Positions 1 through 6,900 of a stretch of DNA of 13,103 nucleotides are shown here, piece by piece. The DNA lies in assembly GCA_016867695.1 (NCBI GenBank), contig VGIY01000044.1, forward strand, positions 1 through 13,103, in the 5' to 3' direction. Each line of letters starts with the position of its first letter. The stretch's first letter is position 1. Below the pieces are notes generated by a model that saw only the letters and a list, made by a program, of their open reading frames with translations, was not told the DNA's origin and ran no database searches. Position numbers and translations under genes: made by a program. Origin of the DNA: Candidatus Eiseniibacteriota bacterium (GTDB taxonomy: Bacteria; Eisenbacteria; RBG-16-71-46; CAIMUX01; WJJG01).

Positions 1-334
1 TGCGCTCGGCGGTCAGACGCAGCGCGATGCAGTTGTCGATCCAGAGCGGGAGGGTCCGCTCGGTCAGCCCCCACTCCGATAGCCTCGCCAGCAGCGGCGC
101 CTGGCTGCGCGCCGCGTGCTCCCGCAGGTCGCGGATCATCCGGCCGGCGTCCTCCCGTCCACGGTACGATCCCAGGTCGAGCCGCTCCTCGAGGCGCAGG
201 AGCACCGGCAGCTCCGCGTCCGCGGGCGCCTCCGAGAGGCGCCGGGAGAGCCCGGGATCGATCTGCGCCGCCGGAACTTCCGTCACGACGAAGAGGAGAA
301 GCGCCAGCAGCGAGCCGAACCCCATGGATCTCAT
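1..334 (-). CDS. Secreted subtilisin-like (S8) serine protease, N-terminal fragment (partial)
   Basis: The start codon is at 334 and the gene runs off the left edge, so only about 111 codons are visible. A GGAGG (342-346) lies 7 bases before the ATG. Residues 1-23 form a Sec signal peptide (MRSMGFGSLLALLLFVVTEV, then PAA). The next part resembles the propeptide of secreted S8 peptidases: a 'LPVLLRLEERLDL' strand, a helix 'MIRDLREHAARSQAPLLARL', and 'LPLWIDNCIALRLT', matching the usual pattern in which a helix rich in Gln/Ala precedes 'P.WI.NAIA...'. The catalytic Asp/His/Ser domain lies outside the window. In this family the propeptide chaperones folding and inhibits the protease until export. 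A second in-frame ATG at residue 4 is possible but is further from the ribosome site. The family call rests on the propeptide alone. Confidence 0.72.
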   Translation of the reverse strand, partial: MRSMGFGSLLALLLFVVTEVPAAQIDPGLSRRLSEAPADAELPVLLRLEERLDLGSYRGREDAGRMIRDLREHAARSQAPLLARLSEWGLTERTLPLWIDNCIALRLTAER

Positions 335-394
335 CGCGAAACCTCCATCAAGACGCCCGGGCGCACCCGTTGCCGGCACCACGCAGACCCATGG

Positions 395-424
395 AGCATA
401 CCTTGCCCGACGCCCGGACATCAA
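395..424 (-). promoter_or_regulatory. Candidate promoter for the S8 protease gene
   Basis: On the minus strand TTGATG (424-419, 4/6 to TTGACA) is followed after 18 bases by TATGCT (400-395, 4/6 to TATAAT). The start codon at 334 would be about 55 bases downstream of the expected transcript start. A 7-bp inverted repeat (424-430 with 437-443) touches the upstream edge of the -35 element and could be an operator. Pattern match only. Confidence 0.3.
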
Positions 425-569
425 TCCGCGGACACGCGCGGATCGAATCGCCGGGCGCCTGCAGCTCCACGCGTCGGATGCCCGCGGCTCGAGTCCACGG
501 ATGCCGGCGAGACCGTGCACTGGGCGCCGGCGGCCCGATTCCCCGGATGCCCGCGGATCAGACGGCAAC

Positions 570-601
570 GGCCGAGGCGCCCGAACCCGGGCGCCTCGGC
601 C
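570..601 (-). terminator. Perfect 14-bp hairpin, possible terminator of the acidic-protein gene
   Basis: Arms 570-583 (GGCCGAGGCGCCCG) and 588-601 are exact reverse complements with the 4-base loop AACC. The hairpin lies about 110 bases past the stop codon of the acidic-protein gene on the minus strand. No T-run follows on either strand, so if it terminates transcription it is not a classical intrinsic terminator. It could instead protect the mRNA 3' end. Confidence 0.45.
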
Positions 602-712
602 GGGCCGCCGTCCACGGTTCGACGGCAGGCAGGAGCGGAGAGCGGAGTCGGGAAGACGGCAACGCCGCTCGGCGCCGCTGCCGGCGCGCTGCCGTCCTCT
701 CAGCGGCGCGCC

Positions 713-964
713 CTAGCGGTCGTCCTCTTCCTCGTCGACATCCTCGTCGTCGAAGTCGTCCTCGTCGTCGTCGTCGAAGTCGTCGTCGTCGAGATCGTCA
801 TCATCGTCGAGATCGTCGTCATCGTCGAGATCGTCGTCATCCTCGTCGAGTTCTTCGTCGAAGTCGACATCCTCGTCGAGTTCTTCGTCCGCGTAATCGT
901 CCTCCACTTCCTCGTAGCCTTCGTTCCTCCGGGGGAAGTACCGCTCGTCGAGCCAGTCCTGCAT
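713..964 (-). CDS. Small hyperacidic Asp/Glu-repeat protein, function unknown
   Basis: This 83-residue protein has a GGGAGG site (971-976) 6 bases before its ATG. It has no signal peptide, so it is presumably cytosolic. The N-terminus is mixed (MQDWLDERYFPRRNEGYEEV). After that it is almost entirely acidic: 40 Asp and 16 Glu among 83 residues, against four Arg and no Lys. Single hydrophobic residues punctuate the acid runs: L29, V33, F35, L39, then L46, L52 and L58 at six-residue spacing, then F63. The peptide DEELDED occurs at 26-32 and 36-42 with identical codons. A near-consensus promoter lies upstream. I do not recognise the family. Acidic tails of this kind act in nucleic-acid mimics, chaperones of basic proteins and cation buffers, but nothing here decides between them. 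The good ribosome site and promoter argue that it is translated. Confidence 0.72.
   Translation of the reverse strand: MQDWLDERYFPRRNEGYEEVEDDYADEELDEDVDFDEELDEDDDDLDDDDDLDDDDDLDDDDFDDDDEDDFDDEDVDEEEDDR
776..889 (-). repeat. In-frame triplet and hexad repeats inside the acidic-protein gene
   Basis: A 21-base unit encoding DEELDED occurs exactly twice (869-889 and 839-859, period 30). It is followed by 18-base units encoding four or five Asp plus Leu (776-841). All periods are multiples of three, so slippage would change the protein length but keep the frame. Confidence 0.7.
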
Positions 965-1063
965 CGTCTGCCTCCCGCGGGGCTCCCCGCGCTCTCATGG
1001 TCCAGGGGCTCCATCGGACGACCGCGCCGCGAAACTCGCCGGAACCCGGCCGCGGCACCGGGC

Positions 1064-1093
1064 ATTTAATGGATTGGGCCTCCGGGCTGTCAA
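1064..1093 (-). promoter_or_regulatory. Candidate sigma70-type promoter for the acidic-protein gene
   Basis: On the minus strand a perfect TTGACA (1093-1088) is followed after 18 bases by TTAAAT (1069-1064, 4/6). A T-rich stretch (CTTTTTTCGTT) sits just upstream, like an UP element. This is the most AT-rich spot in the surrounding sequence. The expected start is near 1057, giving a leader of about 92 bases before the ATG at 964. Confidence 0.5.
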
Positions 1094-1150
1094 ACGAAAA
1101 AAGAGCCCCCGCCGGGCGCCTCCCGTGCGGCGCCGGGCGCCCGCTGCGCC

Positions 1151-1180
1151 TTGCGCCGGGGAGCGCTCTCTCCATACAAT
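1151..1180 (+). promoter_or_regulatory. Candidate promoter for the DUF3857-DUF362 operon
   Basis: TTGCGC (1151-1156, 3/6) is followed after 18 bases by TACAAT (1175-1180, 5/6 to TATAAT). The expected start near 1187 leaves about 58 bases before the ATG at 1245. This placement supports 1245 as the start rather than the upstream in-frame ATG at 1074, which would precede the promoter. Confidence 0.42.
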
Positions 1181-1234
1181 CCAGGCCTCCCGCCGGGCCG
1201 CCGAGGGCGGCCCGATCCGGCTCCGAGACACGAG

Positions 1235-1240
1235 AGGAGG
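1235..1240 (+). promoter_or_regulatory. Ribosome binding site that fixes the DUF3857 gene start
   Basis: AGGAGG ends 4 bases before the ATG at 1245. The frame stays open back to an ATG at 1074, but no comparable site precedes that codon. The protein from 1245 begins with a proper signal peptide. Confidence 0.7.
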
Positions 1241-1244
1241 CCCC

Positions 1245-2606
1245 ATGGGCTCGAACGATCCGCGCCAGCGTCCGGCAGCGACCGGCCGCCCGACGGTGGT
1301 CCGCCGCGCCTCGGCCCTCCCCCTCGTGCCGCTCCTGGCGGCGCTGGCCCTGCCGGCCTCCCCGCCGGTCGGCGCGGCCTACGACGACAGCTCGTTGCGA
1401 GCGATCTGCTTCAATGCCGAGCGGGCCAGCGAGATGGGCGAGCCGCTCGTGCTGCTCGCCCACAAGACCGTCTGCGACTTCGCCTCCTACGGGCCCCGGA
1501 CCTTCGACGAGCACTGGGTCTGGTTCGTCGCCGACCCCCGCTCGACGGCGGCCGACGAGTTGCGCCGCTTCGCCGTGCCGCTCGAGGTGCGCTACGAGCA
1601 GCTCTTCTTCGATCGCTGCCGCATCTTCCGCGGCGCCGACACGCTGAGCGTCGACCCCCACGGTTTCTTGCTGCAGCCGATCGACGGCTGGCCGGAGCCG
1701 GGCGCCTTCTTCTTCCGCGAGGTCCGGGCGGCGCTGCCCGAGCTGCGCGCGGGCGACATCGTCGAGTTCGCCTACCGGGTCTCGAACCGCTGGAGCGATC
1801 GCCGCGCGCCGTCGGCCTGGGACGCGTTCCCGATCCGCCACCCGCTCGCGCCCACGCTGGAGCGCCAGATCATCGTCGCGCACAACCCGGTGCTCAAGGG
1901 CCGCATCCGGGTGATCGGCGACGATCGCCCCCCGGTGCGGCACATGGGCGTCTCGCCGCCGCGCTTCGAGCTGCACACCGGCGACCTGCCGGCCGGGCAG
2001 GCCGACGCCACCGGGCCGGGCGCCGCCCGGATGCTCTTCACCGCGTCGACGAACTGGTGGGACGTGCAGCGGATGCTCGGCTTCAACTACGGCCCCGCGC
2101 TGCTGGGCGCCACGCAGCTCTTCACCAGCGCGGGAGACTCGCTCAGCGTGCGGCACCGCGGCTCGCGGGAGCGGCTGGCGGCCGTGCTGGCCCATGTGGA
2201 CCGGGAATGGACGCCCCTGCCCCAGAGCCTCACCGCCGCGAGCTACTACCCTTCCGACGCGGGAGAGCTGAACGCGCAAAGGGTGGCAGGCCCGCTCGAC
2301 CGGGCGATGCTCGTCGCCGGACTGGCCCGCGCGGCGCACATGCAGGCAAGCCTCTTCCTGGCCCGCACGGCAGCGGAGCCGTTCCTGCCCGACTTCGCCG
2401 TCCCCCACCAGTTCGACCGCCTCGCCGTCCAGGTCGACCTGCTCGAGGAGGGCGTGAAGGTCCTGATCGATCCACTTCGCGGGCGGCTCGAGGACGCCGT
2501 CGGCGCGGCCGAGGAGTACACGCACTTCCTCGGGTGCGTCCCCCCCTGGGAGGGCCTCTATGAACGGGATGCGTCCGGAGCGCTCGTGCCGCTCGCGCTC
2601 GAGTGA
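1245..2606 (+). CDS. Exported DUF3857 / transglutaminase-like protein, apparently catalytically inactive
   Basis: This 453-residue protein has an N-terminal signal: an Arg-containing n-region, the core LPLVPLLAALALPA, and likely cleavage near VGAA/YDD at about residue 45. Residues 60-220 fit DUF3857, the domain that precedes transglutaminase cores in periplasmic proteins, with 'LPELRAGDIVEFAYRVSNRW' matching its conserved 'LP.LR.GDvIE..Y'. Residues 335-415 align with the core (helix 'DRAMLVAGLARAAHMQASLFLART', then 'HQFDRLAVQVDL' and 'VKVLIDP'). The usual catalytic Cys of 'GDCKD' appears as Pro350 and the usual 'FNH' His as Arg392; only Asp409 remains, and there is no Cys anywhere between residues 330 and 420. 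I infer a binding or structural role rather than catalysis. The 3' end overlaps the DUF362 gene by 47 bases. Confidence 0.75.
   Translation: MGSNDPRQRPAATGRPTVVRRASALPLVPLLAALALPASPPVGAAYDDSSLRAICFNAERASEMGEPLVLLAHKTVCDFASYGPRTFDEHWVWFVADPRSTAADELRRFAVPLEVRYEQLFFDRCRIFRGADTLSVDPHGFLLQPIDGWPEPGAFFFREVRAALPELRAGDIVEFAYRVSNRWSDRRAPSAWDAFPIRHPLAPTLERQIIVAHNPVLKGRIRVIGDDRPPVRHMGVSPPRFELHTGDLPAGQADATGPGAARMLFTASTNWWDVQRMLGFNYGPALLGATQLFTSAGDSLSVRHRGSRERLAAVLAHVDREWTPLPQSLTAASYYPSDAGELNAQRVAGPLDRAMLVAGLARAAHMQASLFLARTAAEPFLPDFAVPHQFDRLAVQVDLLEEGVKVLIDPLRGRLEDAVGAAEEYTHFLGCVPPWEGLYERDASGALVPLALE
2548..2554 (+). promoter_or_regulatory. Ribosome binding site for the DUF362 gene, inside the upstream gene
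   Basis: GGGAGGG ends 5 bases before the ATG at 2560, within the last 20 codons of the DUF3857 gene. It supports the 2560 start over the in-frame ATG at 2569 and implies translational coupling. Confidence 0.65.
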
Positions 2607-3696
2607 GCTCGTCAGACCCCACGCCCGTCCGGCCGGAGCCGGCGAGCGAGCAGGCGCGGGCGGCCCCGCGGACGAAGACGGGCGCTGCTCCCGCCGCCAG
2701 GCGCTCCGGCGCCTGGCCTGGGGGGCGGCAGGCCTGACGATCATGGCGCGCTCGGGCGCCGCGGCCGCTCTGCCCGGCTCCGCGGGAGCGGGCTCCGGCG
2801 CGGCCGGGGCCTTGCCCGGCTCCGCGGGAGCGGGCGCGGGCGCGGCGGGCGGGGCAGCCGGATCCTCGGCCGCCGGCGCCGCCGCCGCCGGGGTGCGGCT
2901 CGCCGTCATCCGCCACGGAGCGCCCGATGAGCTCACCCGCCGCGCCCTCGCCGCGCTCGGGGGCATGAGCCGATTCGTCTCCGCCGGCAACCGCGTCGTG
3001 ATCAAGCCCAACATCGGCTGGGACCGCGTGCCCGAACAGGCCGCCAACACGCACCCGGAGGTCGTCGCCGCGCTGGTCCGCATGGCGCTGGAAGCGGGGG
3101 CCAAGCGGGTGACGGTCATGGACCACACCTGCAACGACGCGCGCCGCTGCTACGCGCGCAGCGGGATCGAGGCGGCGGCGCGCGCCGCCGGCGCCGATGT
3201 CGTCCACCTGCCCGACGGGCGCGGCACCGAGATGGACATCGGCGGCGAGACGCTGCGCGCCTGGCCCGTGCACCGCGAGGTGATCGAGACCGACGTGCTG
3301 ATCAACGCGCCGATCGCCAAGCATCACTCGCTCACCCAGGCGAGCCTGGGGATGAAGAACTGGCTCGGCGCCGTCGACGGCCGCCGCAACCAACTCCATC
3401 AGCGGATCGACGCGGCGAGCGTCGACCTGGCCGCCTTCTTCAAGCCGGCCCTGACCGTGCTCGACGCCACGCGCATTCTCCTGCGCAACGGCCCCCAGGG
3501 GGGCAACCTCGACGACGTCGCCGAGCCGCGGATCGTCGCCGCCGGCACCGACCCGGTCGCCGTCGACCTCTTCGGTGCCGGCCTCTTCGACCTCGCGCCC
3601 GAGGACTTCCCCCTCCTGGCGCTGGCGGAAGCGAGAGGCCTGGGCCGTCCGGCCGAGTCCCCGCCCGACCTCATCGATCTCGACCTGGAGGGGTAG
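2560..3696 (+). CDS. Tat-exported DUF362-domain protein
   Basis: This 378-residue protein has a twin-arginine signal: 'SRRQALRRLAW' (Arg45-Arg46) followed by a hydrophobic stretch. A low-complexity Ala/Gly linker follows (about residues 66-111), part of it duplicated exactly in the DNA. Residues 113-370 are a DUF362 domain. Its hallmarks are 'RVVIKPNIGWDR', 'THPEVVAALVRMALEAGAKRVTVMD', 'DVLINAPIAKHH', 'GMKNWLGA' and a C-terminal 'AAGTDPVAVDLFGAGLF'. DUF362 proteins are often exported folded with a cofactor and their chemistry is poorly known. No ferredoxin-type CxxCxxC cluster is present, so this is the short form of the family. The Tat signal implies folding in the cytoplasm. The gene starts inside the DUF3857 gene and shares its promoter. 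The 42-residue stretch before the RR pair is unusually long, but no other start codon lies in frame closer to it. Confidence 0.82.
   Translation: MNGMRPERSCRSRSSELVRPHARPAGAGERAGAGGPADEDGRCSRRQALRRLAWGAAGLTIMARSGAAAALPGSAGAGSGAAGALPGSAGAGAGAAGGAAGSSAAGAAAAGVRLAVIRHGAPDELTRRALAALGGMSRFVSAGNRVVIKPNIGWDRVPEQAANTHPEVVAALVRMALEAGAKRVTVMDHTCNDARRCYARSGIEAAARAAGADVVHLPDGRGTEMDIGGETLRAWPVHREVIETDVLINAPIAKHHSLTQASLGMKNWLGAVDGRRNQLHQRIDAASVDLAAFFKPALTVLDATRILLRNGPQGGNLDDVAEPRIVAAGTDPVAVDLFGAGLFDLAPEDFPLLALAEARGLGRPAESPPDLIDLDLEG
2771..2835 (+). repeat. 42-bp-period tandem duplication in the DUF362 leader
   Basis: A 23-base exact match occurs at 2771-2793 and 2813-2835 (TGCCCGGCTCCGCGGGAGCG plus GGC). 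The period of 42 keeps the frame and duplicates the peptide LPGSAGAG in the linker between the Tat signal and the DUF362 domain. Confidence 0.8.
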
Positions 3697-3722
3697 CCCG
3701 CGCCCCCGGCGCGCGCGCGAGC

Positions 3723-3881
3723 GCCGCCGATGCGCAGGGTCCGGGGTCCGGGGAGGGCCCGCCGCGAGTTCCCGCAGCGAGCGCGCCCGCGCGCGAGCGC
3801 CAGTGCCGCCGATGCGCAGGGTCCGGGGTCCGGGGAGGGCCCGCCGCGAGTTCCCGCAGCGAGCGCGCCCGCGCGCGAGCG
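3723..3881. repeat. 82-bp-period direct repeat between the convergent operons
   Basis: A 77-base unit at 3723-3799 is repeated exactly at 3805-3881, separated by 5 bases. A partial unit end (GCGCGCGAGCG) lies just upstream at 3712-3722. Each unit carries a G-quadruplex motif and a GCGCGCCCGCGCGCGAGCG tail. Open frames cross it but show no ribosome site or recognisable product, so I treat it as noncoding. It may be a dispersed element of this genome; that cannot be told from one window. Confidence 0.88.
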
Positions 3882-3922
3882 AGGACTGTCTGAGCGCCGG
3901 GCCCTCCCCGGACCCCGGACCC
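3737..3922. other. Three canonical G-quadruplex motifs, two on plus and one on minus
   Basis: At 3737-3757 and 3819-3839 four G-runs of 3, 4, 4 and 3 are separated by loops TCC, TCC and A. The same motif lies on the minus strand at 3902-3922. All three are 21-base exact versions of one sequence. They lie past the stop codons of both convergent operons, so each strand's transcript would carry at least one at its 3' end. Confidence 0.65.
3819..3922. terminator. Long inverted repeat, candidate bidirectional terminator
   Basis: The 24 bases at 3899-3922 are the exact reverse complement of 3819-3842 and of 3737-3760. The near pair gives a 24-bp stem with a 56-base loop; the far pair gives the same stem with a 138-base loop. 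The right arm begins 7 bases past the stop of the large minus-strand gene, and the left arms lie about 40 and 120 bases past the DUF362 stop. There is no T-run. Because one right arm faces two left arms, two mutually exclusive folds are possible. Confidence 0.55.
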
Positions 3923-3929
3923 GTCGGCG

Positions 3930-6900
3930 TCAGCGATAACCGCCGTCCTCCGCCGGCTCCGCCCCGTCCGGCTTCACCGGACCGAGGAAGTCGAGCACGA
4001 ACGCTTGGCGCCCGGGCAGGCAGAGGTCCTGGTCGAGCGCCAGGCCCTCCGGAGTCGCGAGCAGCGGGGAGACCTCCAGCCGGTACGCGCCGCCGTGCAG
4101 GCCGCGCGGCTCGATCACCAGCGTGCGCCCCTCCTGCTCGAGGGAGAGCAGGCGCGGAGCGGCGGTCGAGTCGCCGGCGCCGGTGAGGACGACGGCGGAG
4201 TCGAGCGTCGCCGGATCCACCGCCTTCGTCAGGCCCAGGCGGATGGAGGCGTGCAGGGCGAGCCGCTCGCCCGGGGCGAGGTCGCAGGCGCGCACGAGCA
4301 GCGGGCAGAAGGAGACGCCGGCCGTGTCGGCGCCCGCCAGGCCGTGGGTGTCGATCAGCTCGAGGATGACGCGATAGGACTCGTCGCAGCCCTCCGGTCC
4401 GCTCTCGTCGATCTCGCCGTCGCCGTCGTTGTCGAGGCCGTCGCAGCCGGCGAGGTCGAGGCAGCCGTAGGTGTGCGCGGCGACGAGCCCGGCCGGCGCG
4501 GCGAGCGTGTCGCGCGCGCCGTCGCCCCAGTCCCAGACGGCGGCGACGATCGAATCGCCCGGCGCCGGGTCGTACGAGCCCGAGGCGTCGAAGAGGACGC
4601 GCGTCGTGTCGCTCGGCGCGCAGAGGCCGCCGCTCCAGACGACGACGGGGAGCCAGCCGACGGCGAAGGCGGAGCGGAAGGCGGGCTGCCCGGGCGTGTG
4701 CGCCATCCGATTGCCGGCGAGGTCGGTGACCAGGTGGGTGACGATGACGTCGTAGCCGCCGCCTTGGGCGAGCGCCGCCGGGACGAGCGTGACCAGGCTG
4801 CCGGTGTCGTCGAGCGCCGGGCCCTCCCGCAGCGGCACGACCCCTTCCTCGCCGACGATGTAGAGGTTGGCGGCGTTGACCGTGCTCGGGGCGAGCGGCT
4901 CGGAGAAGGTGAGCTCGACCCGGGCGCGCGGATCGACGTGGGGCGCGCCGTCGGCGGGGCTGACCGCGAGCACGAAGGGCGGATCGCGGTCGGGCTCGGT
5001 GCGGAAGCTGCCCGCGTAGGGCTGCCGGCCGGGCAGGTCGGGCTGCTGATCGAGGCCGTTGCCGGCCAAGTCGCGGGCCAGCGTGTCGACGGCGACGGCA
5101 TAGACCTCGTAGTAGGCGAGCCGATCGTCGGGCACCAGGCGCAGCGTGTCGCCGGCGGCGCAGAGCAGGCGCGAGTGGGCGACCGGCTGTCCCGCGAGCG
5201 TGAGCGCGACGGCGGCGGGGAGCAGCAGCGAGGCCTCGTCCATCGGCTCGCTGAAGACGAGCGCCGGATGGGCGCCGACGGGCACGTCCACGGCGGCGGG
5301 CAGCAGCGCGATCACCCGCGGCGCGAGCGTCTCGGGCCGCGTGGTGAAGAAGGAGACGTCGGCCTGGCGGCCCGGAACGCCGGGGAACTGGTCGAGGCGG
5401 TTGCCGGCCAGATCGGTGAGCAGCGTGTCGGCGGTGACGGTGTAGGTCCTGCCGAACTCGAGGATCGTGGCGCTCGAATCGGGCAGCGCCACCGGCGTCC
5501 AGTTGATCGACCGGCCGTCCTCGGCGAGTCGCGCGCTGCCGGGCACGCCGGCGGCGCCCAGGGAGAGGCGAAACGCCTGTGCCGTCACCGACTCCGCGGC
5601 GAGCGGCTCGCTGAACTCGTAGCGGACGACGACGTCGGGGCCGACATCCTGCGAGCCGTTCGCCGGCTCGCGCAGGGTGACCCGCGGCGGCACGCGATCC
5701 CGCTCGGTCGTGAAGCTGCTGACGAAGCTCTCGCGCCCCGGCTGGCCGGGGTCGCCGTCCAGCGAGTTGCCGGCCAGATCGCAGGCGGTCGTGTCGACCT
5801 CGACGATGTAGGTCGTCAGATAGGCGAGCGGCTCGTCGGGCGTGAAGGTGTAGATGCGCCCCGTGCCGTCGAGCACGCCGCCGCCCGGAGTCTCGCTTTC
5901 GTCGCGCCGCAGGTGGAACGCCCCCGGGAGTCGGGCGGCGTCCATCGGCTCGGAGAAGAGCAGCGCCACTTCGGTCGAGATGCTCACATTGCCCGCCCCG
6001 TTGCCGGGGAAGACCGACTCGACCCGCGGCGGCACCGTCTCGCGGGTGGTGCGCAAGACGCTCAGGAAGGGCTGGAGGCCCGGCGTCAGCGGGTCCTGGT
6101 CGAGGCGGAGCAGTCCGCTCGGGTCGGTCACGGCGCTGGTCACGCGCACGCGGTAGTCGCTGAACCAGGAGAGCGGCGCTGCGGGCGTGAGCGTGGCCGC
6201 GGCGCCGCTCGCCGCCACCGTGCCGGGCACCGGCGTCACCTCTCCTCCGGGTCCCACGCGCTCGAGAACGAAGCTCTCCGCCGTCACCGTCGCCGGCGCC
6301 ACGGCCCGGGTGAAGGCGATCGTGACGACGCTCGTCAGCGCGACGCCGTCGGCGCTGTCGGCGGGCGTCACCGCGGCGACCGCGGGATGGAGGCTCTCGG
6401 GCTCCGTCGTGAATCCGCGGCGATAGGGATGATGCCCCGGGGCGAGCGGGTCCTGGTCGAACCGGCTGCCGTCGAGGGCGGCGAGCAGCGTGTCGGCGAC
6501 CAGCGTGTAGCGCGTCAGCCACTCGAGCGGGCCGGCGGGAACGAGCCTCACGCTCCCGTCGGGGGCGAGCGCGGCCTCGGCCTCGACGCCCTCTCCGGCG
6601 AGCTCCAGCCGCACCGACCCGCTGGTCACGCTCGCCGGCTCCAGCGGGCGCGAGAACCAGAGGCGCACCGCGGCGCCCGAGTCCACGAAAGTGTCGGCGC
6701 GCGCCGGCTCGAAGGCGAGGGCGACGACCGCGGGCGGCAGCGCGGCGGTGAACCAGGACTCGAAGGGCTGGTAGCCGGGCAGGGAGCGGTCCTGGTCGAG
6801 CGGCTGCCCCTGGAGATCGCGCACGCCGCCGCCCGGCCCCTCGCCGAGCACGCGGACGAGGTAGGCGGTGCCGCGCTCGAGCTCCGCGGCGGGCCGGAAG

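Larger units (their letters stand above)
335..712. other. Gene-free region between the protease and the acidic-protein gene
   Basis: I see no convincing gene in these 378 bases: open frames here are Arg/Pro-rich, lack ribosome sites and overlap on both strands. The region holds the candidate promoter at 395-424, a small inverted repeat at 424-443, the strong hairpin at 570-601, and recurrences of short words. GGATGCCCGCGG occurs twice, with a partial third copy; GACGGCAACG occurs twice, near 561 and 655. Confidence 0.6.

Noticed and set aside
740..860. Pure microsatellite with no coding role in the acidic-protein region
   Set aside because: A ribosome site, a start codon, a non-repetitive 20-residue N-terminus and a promoter all align with the open frame, so a coding call is better supported.
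1096..1165. Intrinsic terminator on the minus strand (GC-rich repeats followed by TTTTTT)
   Set aside because: The best stem is only about 7 bp and is not adjacent to the T-run, and no minus-strand gene lies upstream. The T-run more likely belongs to the promoter at 1064-1093.
1074..1244. N-terminal extension of the DUF3857 protein from the ATG at 1074
   Set aside because: The extension is Arg/Pro-rich and would start upstream of the candidate promoter. The AGGAGG and signal peptide favour 1245.
837..3134. A 765-codon minus-strand open frame opposite the DUF3857 gene
   Set aside because: It merges antisense sequence of three real features, has no domain, and spans both divergent promoters.
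3723..3881. CRISPR-like array in the direct repeats
   Set aside because: There are only two 77-bp copies with a 5-base gap and no spacer structure or cas genes.
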